This document shows positions 16,999 to 23,553 of a stretch of 64,000 nucleotides of DNA, piece by piece (the stretch's first letter is position 1; every line of letters begins with the position of its first letter). A program made the position numbers and the translations under genes. This DNA comes from CAWUEX02 sp963921305. GTDB lineage: Bacteria > Pseudomonadota > Alphaproteobacteria > Rhodospirillales > Rhodospirillaceae. The notes under the pieces were generated by a model. The model made no database searches. It had not been told where the DNA came from and was given only the letters and a program-made list of their open reading frames with translations. The stretch is taken from positions 1,922,001 to 1,986,000 of the forward strand of contig CAWUEX030000002.1 of assembly GCA_963921305.4 (NCBI GenBank), given 5' to 3'.

Positions 16999-17835
16999 CT
17001 ACGCCGTCTCCCGGTCCCCTTCCTTCTGTTTCAGGATCTTCGTCACAAGTGCGAAGTCCTTGGGGTTATCGACGTCGATCGGCCCTTCCGCCCACGGCAT
17101 CAGCACGGCCGACGCTTTTGCGCCGATCGCTTTAGAGATGCGGTGGGTGACTCCCTCGAGAGTCAGAAGCTTCAACTTGTAAAGGATCAGCGATAGGACA
17201 CCGAAGCCTTTGGCAATGCGCATCGGCTTCTTGCCAAACTGGCCCCCGGTGGCAAACGGCTTAGCGCCGTTCACACCGGCCCGGCTGGTGGTGGCATATA
17301 GGTTGCAACTGGAATAGGCGTCGTCTTTCAGCTGATGGAACGCCCGAGCCCCTTCGGGATACTTATCGAGGATCAGCTGCGCGCGGGTCATCCCTATATA
17401 CGCATCTGCGTCACCCTTGCCGACTTCAATGCAAAAGTGGCTGAGCATGTCCGGCGTGTGCAGCGCGTTATCCCCCGCCGTAATGATCAGCGGGTAGGGG
17501 TCGGGAATGTCTTCCACCGCAGCGAACAGGCTCTCCGCGAGGTTGCCCTCACTCTTGATCGGGACCACTGTTCCCGAATCAAGCCACGCTGCAACTTTGG
17601 GCACTTCCCGCAAAACATCAGGATCCTCGATCGAGATGAAGATGCGGCTGATCTCTGGCGTATCGACCACTGTCTGTATCACCCGCTCGATCATCGCCGT
17701 GCCATTCAGTTTGATGAGGCATTTGTGGCTTTTGTCTTGAAGCTGGGCGACCGCATCGCCAGGTCCGCGGCGGCTGGCGGCAAGCACGATAGCCGTAAAA
17801 CGATCCGGCGGAGTTGAGGCGGCGGTGTCAGACAT
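16999..17835 (-). CDS. NTP-transferase-domain protein (MobA/GlmU-like)
   Basis: A 278-residue cytoplasmic nucleotidyltransferase-fold protein. It starts 'FTAIVLAASRRGPGDAVA', a variant of the LAAGxGxR loop, followed by 'KCLIKLNGTAMIERVI', where Lys-x-L-x-x-x-x-G-x-P/A-M is usual, and 'IITAGDNALHT' in the place of the metal-binding D. Such enzymes make nucleotide-activated sugars or alcohols, but the altered first loop (SRRGPGD) means the donor cannot be guessed. The divergent neighbour is a flippase, so it probably takes part in surface glycan or lipid synthesis. Confidence 0.75.
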   Translation of the reverse strand: MSDTAASTPPDRFTAIVLAASRRGPGDAVAQLQDKSHKCLIKLNGTAMIERVIQTVVDTPEISRIFISIEDPDVLREVPKVAAWLDSGTVVPIKSEGNLAESLFAAVEDIPDPYPLIITAGDNALHTPDMLSHFCIEVGKGDADAYIGMTRAQLILDKYPEGARAFHQLKDDAYSSCNLYATTSRAGVNGAKPFATGGQFGKKPMRIAKGFGVLSLILYKLKLLTLEGVTHRISKAIGAKASAVLMPWAEGPIDVDNPKDFALVTKILKQKEGDRETA

Positions 17836-17914
17836 GGCGCAAATATCTCACAGTTAGAGTATCTTTTCGAACAGAACGTATCGTAGGCCCGTCGAACGGG
17901 TGTAATGAGGCGCG

Positions 17915-19300
17915 TTGATACGCCAACCGGCAGCAAGATTCAAAAGGGGATTTCATGTCGCGCCGAACCGGACTCAGGCAGCTTCGCCGGTGAAGCATTG
18001 GTTCTCCGACATTGTGTTCCGGCGGGTGTTCAAGAATGCCGGATTTTTGCTGTCAGGTAAGACTGTGACCGGCGTACTTGGGCTCGCCTATCTCAGTCTC
18101 GCGGCTCACGGCCTGGGAGTCGCCCAGTTCGGCGTGCTCGTGCTGGTACAGACCTATGTTCAGGTCATCACGGGCTTGGCCACATTCCACTCCTGGCAGG
18201 CCGTCATCCGCTATGGCGCGATCAGTGTCGAGCAGGATGATACCCAGGCCTTTCAGTCCTTGATTTCATTTACAACCGTGCTGGACGTGACGGGTGTCAT
18301 TCTTGGCGCAGTCATCGCCTGGTATGCGGCGCCGCTGATCGGCCCCCATGTTGGCTGGAGCGCGGAGGTGGTCTCCTACGCTCAGCCCTACAGCCTGCTT
18401 ATCCTGTTCACCATCGTGGCTACACCGACCGGTCTTCTGCGCTTGTATGACCGTTTCGACATTCTGGCATGGCACGTGACGATTACACCTGCGCTGCGTC
18501 TCGTCGGAGTCGGGATCGCGGTTGTTCTTGAAGCGCCGTTGTGGGCTTACCTTCTCGCCTGGTTCATCGCCGGGGCTGCCGGTGGGTTGGTGCTTGTCGC
18601 CCTGGGCTGGCGGGAGGGTCTACGTCAAGGACGGTTGGCGGGCATGCGCTGGTCACTGCAGGGTGTCTCCCGCACGCACGAAGGCATCTGGGGGTTCTGT
18701 TTAGCTTCTAACTTTCATTCGTCTCTACAGATGGTGACGGGTCACATGAGCACGTTTCTGGTCGGACTTGTCGCCACGCCTGCGGCTGCCGGATTGTTCA
18801 AGGTCGCACGCGAAGTTGCCACAGCGCTGACCAAGCCCGCTGAGTTGTTGACTCAGTCGATCTACCCGGAGTTCGCCCGTCTCGGCTCCGTCGGAGAGTG
18901 GGCCGCATTCAGTGGGTTGATCCGCCGGGCAGCGCTGCTCGCAGGTGGCGCCGGCCTGGCGATCCTGGTCACCATGGTTGTCATTGGTCAGCCATTCCTG
19001 GCGATCTTCTTCGGCGAAGGGTTCACCGAAGCCTACCTGGCACTTGTTCTTCTGGTCGCCGCAGCGTCGATCACAATCGCCGGTTTCGGTTTCGATCCCG
19101 CTCTATACGCGATGGGTCGCCCGGGTGTGCCCTTGCGGGTGAATGCCGTCGTCGTGTTGTGCGTCTATGTGCCATTGCTGATTGTACTGACACGATCACT
19201 CGGCCCGACCGGTGCTGGGCTCGCCATGCTGATCTCGTCGGCATTGATCGTCAGTGCGGTGGGTCTGTGGGCCCGCGCGGAACTGAAGGCGCGACTCTAG
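17915..19300 (+). CDS. second Wzx-type flippase
   Basis: A polytopic membrane protein of about 460 residues. 'FKNAGFLLSGKTVTGVLGLAYLSLAAHGLG' spans the usual first helix pair of polysaccharide_synt flippases, and 'GLFKVAREVATALTKPAELL' is the conserved middle loop. Two starts are open: TTG 17915, or GTG 17990, which drops 25 polar residues and starts nearer the first helix. It is separated by more than 11 kb from the other flippase and has no adjacent polymerase, so it may serve a different lipid-linked product. It ends four bases before the convergent STAS gene. Confidence 0.87.
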   Translation: MIRQPAARFKRGFHVAPNRTQAASPVKHWFSDIVFRRVFKNAGFLLSGKTVTGVLGLAYLSLAAHGLGVAQFGVLVLVQTYVQVITGLATFHSWQAVIRYGAISVEQDDTQAFQSLISFTTVLDVTGVILGAVIAWYAAPLIGPHVGWSAEVVSYAQPYSLLILFTIVATPTGLLRLYDRFDILAWHVTITPALRLVGVGIAVVLEAPLWAYLLAWFIAGAAGGLVLVALGWREGLRQGRLAGMRWSLQGVSRTHEGIWGFCLASNFHSSLQMVTGHMSTFLVGLVATPAAAGLFKVAREVATALTKPAELLTQSIYPEFARLGSVGEWAAFSGLIRRAALLAGGAGLAILVTMVVIGQPFLAIFFGEGFTEAYLALVLLVAAASITIAGFGFDPALYAMGRPGVPLRVNAVVVLCVYVPLLIVLTRSLGPTGAGLAMLISSALIVSAVGLWARAELKARL

Positions 19301-19304
19301 CGGA

Positions 19305-19661
19305 CTACGTATCGACGACGGTCGCGACGGCGTCGCTTTTTCGTCCGACGATGGGGATGAACTTATCGATCGCCATCTTGCGCAAAACGTGTGCGACCGA
19401 TTCACGCACGCCATAAAGGGCAAAGCCACCGTTGCGCTCGCTTAACGCCTGCGCACTTTGGACGAGAACGCTGACGCCGCTGGACGCGATGTAATCGACC
19501 GCGCTCATATCGACGACCATATCGACGACCATATGCGTGACCTTGCGTGCCAGATCAGTCATTTCCGTCTCAATGAGCGGGGCACCTTCCAGGTCCAGGG
19601 TTCCATCCAGCTCAACGCCGGCGATGTCGCCGTCCAAGGTATCTACGGACATTTTGATCAT
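19305..19661 (-). CDS. STAS-domain protein (anti-sigma-factor-antagonist type)
   Basis: About 118 residues forming one STAS domain. 'VELDGTLDLEGA' is the first strand pair and 'VDYIASSGVSVLVQSAQAL' holds the conserved Ser normally phosphorylated by a partner kinase. STAS proteins of this size act in partner-switching circuits or as membrane-lipid-asymmetry components (MlaB-like); no kinase, phosphatase or Mla gene is adjacent, so the circuit is unknown. The 'VVDMVVDM' stretch comes from a 12-base in-frame tandem duplication (19506-19529). Start taken as ATG 19661; a TTG 18 bases upstream is possible. Confidence 0.85.
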   Translation of the reverse strand: MIKMSVDTLDGDIAGVELDGTLDLEGAPLIETEMTDLARKVTHMVVDMVVDMSAVDYIASSGVSVLVQSAQALSERNGGFALYGVRESVAHVLRKMAIDKFIPIVGRKSDAVATVVDT

Positions 19662-19752
19662 GTCCTGCGGGTCTCCCAATCCGTGTACTGTCGGGGTGTT
19701 TCATCCCCCATTACGACACACCTAACGCTAGCTCAGCGCGGTTATCAATACT

Positions 19753-20811
19753 TTAAGGCGAGAGGCTTGCGCCACGAGCTGCATCGCGCCGTGCAAAGGC
19801 AGCTTTGCCGCGCTGAATTAGCGCATAGATTTCCTCTGCGGAGCCGCCGATTTGTGCGACTAAGGCCCGTTGCACCGGCCGGGCGGCTGACGACCAAGCC
19901 CGACTCTGATCAGGCGACAACCGGTGAATTTGCGCGCCGTTCTGCGCCACATAGGCGTGGGATTCGCTGATTTCGGCGCGGACCGCCGCGCGCCCCTCCG
20001 CGCGCCCCTCCGCGGTGGTGCCGAGGGCTAAAACAATTTGGTCGTAGACGTCAGCAGGAACCGTCTCCTGCCAGTCGGTATTTGTCAGCATCGCGCCGGG
20101 GGCGAAGGCATGGCTGGTCGCCGTCAGATGTGGCGCTGACTCGTACAGGCCGGCTGCCCTGTACATAACCGACGTTGTGACACCGCCGTCGACCAAGCCC
20201 GTCTGCAATGATGTGACGATGTCGCCGAAATCCAGCACCACGACGTCGGCATCCAGGGCCGACAGAAACAGGCGCGTGGCATCGGTTGCCGGAGAGCGCA
20301 GTTTGTAGGAGCGCAGATCCCGCGGCCACAGCAGCGGCGCCCGTGCATAGAGCTGGTGCCATCCGCCTTCCTCCCACTTCACCAGCGTCAGGCCTTTATC
20401 GGCCAGAAGCTCGGAATAGGCGTCGAACACAAACTGGTCCATCACGAAGTCGGCTTCGGCTTCGGACTCGAACAAGAACGGAGCGGCTAGCAGCGCGAGT
20501 TCGGGCACTAGAGGAGACAGACCGCCGACGGAAATGATGCCCATGTGCACGCGGCCCCGCCGCAGACTGGCCAGCATGGTGTCTTCCGACCCGATCTCAC
20601 CTCCGGTGAGCATGGAGAGCGCGACCCGGTCGCCGAGGGTCTCCCGGACGGTGGTCTCAAATTCGACCCAGCGCCGGCCGTGGGCCGAATCCGGGGTCGA
20701 GAACGAGACAACGGCCAGTGGCACCGGTTCCGCGGCGCGTGCGATGTCAGCCTCGGGGCACGCGATCAGCAGCATCAGGGCCAGAGCTGCGACGGCGTTA
20801 CGGATCGCCAT
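19753..20811 (-). CDS. TRAP-type (DctP-family) solute-binding protein
   Basis: A 352-residue periplasmic binding protein. The signal peptide ends about 'ADIARAAEP'. 'RRGRVHMGIISVGGLSPLVPE' and 'APFLFESEAEADFVMD' follow the DctP pattern, and 'YKLRSPATDATRLFLSALDADVV' is the helix-strand region that normally carries the carboxylate-binding Arg. DctP proteins capture organic acids for DctQM permeases, but no dctQ or dctM gene is present here. It follows a secreted VOC gene with a 12-base gap, so the pair is probably an operon. A 12-base tandem duplication (19989-20012) repeats EGRA in the protein. Confidence 0.85.
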   Translation of the reverse strand: MAIRNAVAALALMLLIACPEADIARAAEPVPLAVVSFSTPDSAHGRRWVEFETTVRETLGDRVALSMLTGGEIGSEDTMLASLRRGRVHMGIISVGGLSPLVPELALLAAPFLFESEAEADFVMDQFVFDAYSELLADKGLTLVKWEEGGWHQLYARAPLLWPRDLRSYKLRSPATDATRLFLSALDADVVVLDFGDIVTSLQTGLVDGGVTTSVMYRAAGLYESAPHLTATSHAFAPGAMLTNTDWQETVPADVYDQIVLALGTTAEGRAEGRAAVRAEISESHAYVAQNGAQIHRLSPDQSRAWSSAARPVQRALVAQIGGSAEEIYALIQRGKAAFARRDAARGASLSP

Positions 20812-20823
20812 TGGCCATACGTC

Positions 20824-21390
20824 CTACGGCAGAGGAGCGATGTTCAGTTCAAACAGCTCCAGAACAATTCCATTCGGATCGTACAGCAGTGTCTGAGTGG
20901 TCAGTCGCGAGGGCGAGGGGCCTTCCTTGATGATTTCGACGCCCATGGCTCTCGCACGTTTCAAGATTTCGGCGGTGTTTGACACCCGCACAGGCATAAT
21001 CACGCCGCCATGCAAAGTCCGGTGGTTGGGGCGGTCCGCGTCCGCGCAGGCTGGGTCATCCGGATTCATCAAGCCGAGCATGCCGATGCGGCTGCCGATG
21101 ATCGGGCCTGCCGGGTACTCCCCCTTGCCGACAAAAATCGCCATGCGCAGTTCGCTGGTCTTAGGCATGTCGATGATGGTCTGCGCCAGCGTAACCGGTG
21201 CGCCGCCATCGTCGCGGATGACATCCATGCCCAATACGTCGCGATAGAACTCCAGCGTTTCGTCGATCTTGCAGGTCACGATCATCGTGCGCACATGCTG
21301 GGCCTGCACCGGCGGCTGAGATTGGGCCTGTGCTGTGGTGATTGCGAAGAGCGTGACAGCTGCGACTGCAGGGCAGAAAAATCGGATCAT
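20824..21390 (-). CDS. secreted VOC-family (glyoxalase-like) protein
   Basis: A 188-residue protein with a Sec signal peptide ('VAAVTLFAITTAQAQ') and one vicinal-oxygen-chelate module: 'VRTMIVTCKIDETLEFYRDV', 'LGMDVI', and a final strand 'TLLYDPNGIVLELFEL' with the usual metal-ligand Glu. VOC proteins include dioxygenases, isomerases and resistance proteins; a periplasmic location is unusual and is shared with the two VOC proteins near 48-50 kb. It lies upstream of the TRAP binding-protein gene on the same strand, perhaps acting on the same solute. Confidence 0.85.
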   Translation of the reverse strand: MIRFFCPAVAAVTLFAITTAQAQSQPPVQAQHVRTMIVTCKIDETLEFYRDVLGMDVIRDDGGAPVTLAQTIIDMPKTSELRMAIFVGKGEYPAGPIIGSRIGMLGLMNPDDPACADADRPNHRTLHGGVIMPVRVSNTAEILKRARAMGVEIIKEGPSPSRLTTQTLLYDPNGIVLELFELNIAPLP

Positions 21391-21451
21391 TAACGGGGTC
21401 CTCCCTCAGAACGTGGCCTGCATCTTAGCGGAGCGCCTGCCCATACAGCGC

Positions 21452-21486
21452 AAAAAAAGCGGCGAACTCGTGGGGGAGTTCGCCGC
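21452..21486 (-). terminator. strong intrinsic terminator (minus strand)
   Basis: The perfect 11-bp stem GCGGCGAACTC/GAGTTCGCCGC has a 6-base loop and, on the minus strand, is followed by TTTTTTT. No protein gene ends just upstream of it on that strand, which is why a small RNA is inferred. Confidence 0.85.
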
Positions 21487-21540
21487 AAAATGCCGGAGTC
21501 GTGTGGGGTGGGGAGGGAGGAGAGATAACCCCGGCGATGT
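21452..21540 (-). ncRNA. predicted CCUCC-loop small RNA
   Basis: On the minus strand a TATACC (21547-21552) could be a -10 box, followed by about 88 nt made of two hairpins. Hairpin 1 has a GCCGG/CCGGC stem around a large loop rich in CUCCUCCCUCCCC, complementary to Shine-Dalgarno sequences. Hairpin 2 is an 11-bp perfect stem followed by seven Ts. This layout matches alphaproteobacterial CcsR/'cuckoo'-type small RNAs that carry anti-Shine-Dalgarno loops. No coding frame here is convincing, and no minus-strand gene lies between this terminator and the next one to the right. The -35 element is unclear. Confidence 0.5.
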
Positions 21541-21743
21541 CTTGTAGGTATAGTGATTCCAGCGAGTCATTAACGAAGAATGAATCGCATAAGTTGTATC
21601 GGATCGGGGGCTAAATTCTCCCAAAAAGCGCGACTCTTACCTTTCGCGCAATGGCCCGGGCATCGATCAAGAATCGCGGTTTTTGGCGAATCCATGTACA
21701 TTGCCGCTCCTCAGGGATCACATTTTTATGCAAGGACCGGACG

Positions 21744-22445
21744 ATGCCTACGCCAAAAACCAGCCCAAAGTCAGCGCGCTCGGCTAAACCCGCAGCCCGC
21801 GCAGCGAAAGCCAAATCGAAGACGGCCGCAAAGCGCAAAGCGGCGGTCAAAGCGCCGCCTAAAAAGCTGCCGGCGAAGAAGGCAACCAGCAAGAAGCCAT
21901 CCGTGAACGAGGTTAAAGCGAAGGTCTCTGCTGCCACCGAAAAGGCACGTAAAGCGGTCGGGCCGGAAATCGATCGCCTCAAGAAAGCCTCGGGCCAGGT
22001 CGAAGCGCGGCTCAAGGCCGTATCCTCAACGGTTGCGGCCAAGCTTGCCGCATTCGAGGATTTGGCCGAACAGCAGCTCAAGTCGGAAAAGAATCAGGCG
22101 CGTCTCGACAAGCTTGAGAAGGATGTGGACCGGCTCTTGAAGTCGGCCGATCAGCAGTTTGGTAAGGTACGCGGGGCCCTGGATGCGGAACTCAAAGACC
22201 TCAAAGTGTTGCTCGACCGCTCGGCAGATCGGGTTATTCCTGCTGCTAAAGAGCGTATTCGCAAGCTGATGCCCGAAGACGGTCCTGGCGGCGATGTCTG
22301 GGAATTCTACAAAGACAAAAGCGGCAAGTGGCGCTGGCGGTTGAAAGACGCGGCAGGAGAATCCCTGGGGGCGTCCAACAAAGCTTTCGCGAGCCGGTCT
22401 GCCTGCGTGGAGAATGCGCAGCGTTTGGGCTACCGGGGCGGCTGA
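21744..22445 (+). CDS. histone-H1-like Lys/Ala-rich protein fused to a DUF1508/YegP-like domain
   Basis: A 233-residue protein in three parts. Residues 1-60 are almost only K, A, P, S and R ('KPAARAAKAKSKTAAKRKAA'), like bacterial histone-H1-type nucleoid proteins. Residues 60-185 are helical and charged, probably coiled coil. Residues 188-233 are a DUF1508/YegP module: 'VWEFYKDKSGKWRWRLKDAA', 'SNKAFASRSACVENAQ'. H1-like tails bind DNA; DUF1508 modules are of unclear function. The start was set at ATG 21744 because upstream residues lack the KAP composition. A strong bidirectional terminator follows 29 bases after the stop. Confidence 0.8.
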   Translation: MPTPKTSPKSARSAKPAARAAKAKSKTAAKRKAAVKAPPKKLPAKKATSKKPSVNEVKAKVSAATEKARKAVGPEIDRLKKASGQVEARLKAVSSTVAAKLAAFEDLAEQQLKSEKNQARLDKLEKDVDRLLKSADQQFGKVRGALDAELKDLKVLLDRSADRVIPAAKERIRKLMPEDGPGGDVWEFYKDKSGKWRWRLKDAAGESLGASNKAFASRSACVENAQRLGYRGG

Positions 22446-22474
22446 GCACCGGAGTTGACTGACCCGGAGACAAC

Positions 22475-22503
22475 AAAAAACCCGGCCTTAGGCCGGGTTT
22501 TTT
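22475..22503. terminator. bidirectional intrinsic terminator
   Basis: A-run, CCCGGCC, TTA loop, GGCCGGG, T-run: a 7-bp GC stem flanked by AAAAAA and TTTTTT. It closes the H1-like gene on the plus strand and the small convergent minus-strand gene at 22525. Confidence 0.95.
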
Positions 22504-22524
22504 CTGAGCGCGCAACCAAGAGCC

Positions 22525-22743
22525 TTAAGCGGCTTCTTTGACGCTGAGGGGGAGCGGCAATTGCGTGCTCAGTTCGGCGTCCCATAGACGCTGGAGAAGG
22601 TTGGATCGCAGGGCGAGCAGCTCTTCAGCCTCTGCAATCAGATCTTGCGATACGGAGCGTGGCGCCAGAGTGGCGCGCATTGACAACTCCTGAGCCGACT
22701 CACCCAGAAAACGGATCAAATCTTTAGAGACGATATCGCTCAT
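22525..22743 (-). CDS. small acidic helical protein, paralogue 1
   Basis: A 72-residue, mostly helical protein with no signal peptide or known family. Its core 'LIAEAEELLALRSNLLQRL' matches that of the next minus-strand gene ('FMAEAEELAALRSKLAGRF'); about 23 of 54 residues align identically without gaps by eye. It ends at the strong terminator at 22475 and starts with a usual upstream region (GAGGAGAAAAG before the ATG). The function is unknown. Confidence 0.6.
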   Translation of the reverse strand: MSDIVSKDLIRFLGESAQELSMRATLAPRSVSQDLIAEAEELLALRSNLLQRLWDAELSTQLPLPLSVKEAA

Positions 22744-22859
22744 TTGCTTTTCTCCTCACAGAGTGACATTCAGCATTTTGCTGCATCGCATCATTTTCGG
22801 CAATTTTTCATTGTGCAACGCAGAAATGCAGTAGATGCATACCGGGTGTGCCAGGCGAT

Positions 22860-23081
22860 CTAGGCGGCTTGCCCGAGTAAAGTGTCTTGAGACCCCAGGT
22901 TGTCTCTACCAAAGCGTCCCGCCAATTTTGAACGCAATGCGGCCAGTTCTTCCGCTTCAGCCATGAAATGACGCGAAGCGGGAACAGGGGCATCGGCGGC
23001 GCGGGCAAGGCAAACCCGGATCTCTGTGTCCAAAAATGACAGCAAGTCATGCCCGGCCTGTGTGGAGCTTGAAGTCGGCAT
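22860..23081 (-). CDS. small acidic helical protein, paralogue 2
   Basis: A 73-residue helical protein, paralogous to its downstream neighbour. The start was set at ATG 23081, giving 'MPTSSSTQAGHDLLSFL', because it puts both paralogues in register (D-L-x-x-F-L near the N-terminus, then AEAEEL-x-ALRS-x-L-x-x-R). A GGGAGA ribosome-binding site precedes it. It is divergent from the nrdAB operon, 137 bases from the first NrdR-type box. The function is unknown; conservation between the two copies indicates that both frames are real. Confidence 0.6.
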   Translation of the reverse strand: MPTSSSTQAGHDLLSFLDTEIRVCLARAADAPVPASRHFMAEAEELAALRSKLAGRFGRDNLGSQDTLLGQAA

Positions 23082-23217
23082 GTTGAATGTCTCCCTTCCA
23101 CGTTCGATTTGTAGGGGTATACGGCCTGAGTGGTGCACTGGATCAATCTGGTGAGTTTTGGGGATCGGCAGTTTTCCTTGGGGGTTCGCTTGGCGCCTTC
23201 ACTGTCAAGCCAAAAGA

Positions 23218-23233
23218 ACGCTATATCTTGTGT
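23218..23233. promoter_or_regulatory. NrdR-type box 1
   Basis: ACGCTATATCTTGTGT matches 14 of 16 positions of the NrdR consensus ACACWATATATWGTGT. It lies upstream of nrdA, as expected for this ATP/dATP-responsive repressor of ribonucleotide reductase genes. Confidence 0.75.
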
Positions 23234-23249
23234 TAAATTTGCATTCCCG

Positions 23250-23265
23250 TGACAAAATGTTGTTG
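23250..23265. promoter_or_regulatory. NrdR-type box 2
   Basis: TGACAAAATGTTGTTG matches 10 of 16 consensus positions, keeping the central C-W-A..A-T..T-W-G-T core. It begins exactly 32 bases after box 1, the three-helical-turn spacing known for paired NrdR boxes, and overlaps a possible -35 element. Confidence 0.6.
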
Positions 23266-23553
23266 ACGAGAACACGCGCCTTCAGCACCATATCTCGTGG
23301 CGCTTCTGCCTCCGATAACTAGATCGTGGGCATGAGGGGACTGAGGGGGCTGTTCCAAGGACCGATTTCAGGTTCAGACAGCCAAAAATGCAGATTCGCA
23401 ACGACCCGTTGCTCAAACGGCGTTCGTAACTCTTTGTTTTTATTGAGTTATCGAATGGCGAACGGGATACGAGTCTCCGCATTTCCCTTCTGCGCCGACT
23501 TGATTGATGTCGTGCGCGCCTCCGGGCGGCGCACATATAAATGAGGGGTTTCA

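Larger units (their letters stand above)
23082..23553. promoter_or_regulatory. nrdAB upstream region
   Basis: A 472-base gap between a small minus-strand gene and nrdA. It holds two NrdR-type boxes and a TTGACG (23263-23268) that could be a -35 element overlapping the second box; the -10 is not clear. About 280 bases of leader would precede nrdA, with no coding frame or riboswitch that I recognise. GAGGGG before the nrdA ATG is its ribosome-binding site. Confidence 0.5.

Noticed and set aside
23263..23295. Full sigma-70 promoter for nrdA
   Set aside because: TTGACG is a fair -35 but no -10 with acceptable spacing was found; left as a possibility only.
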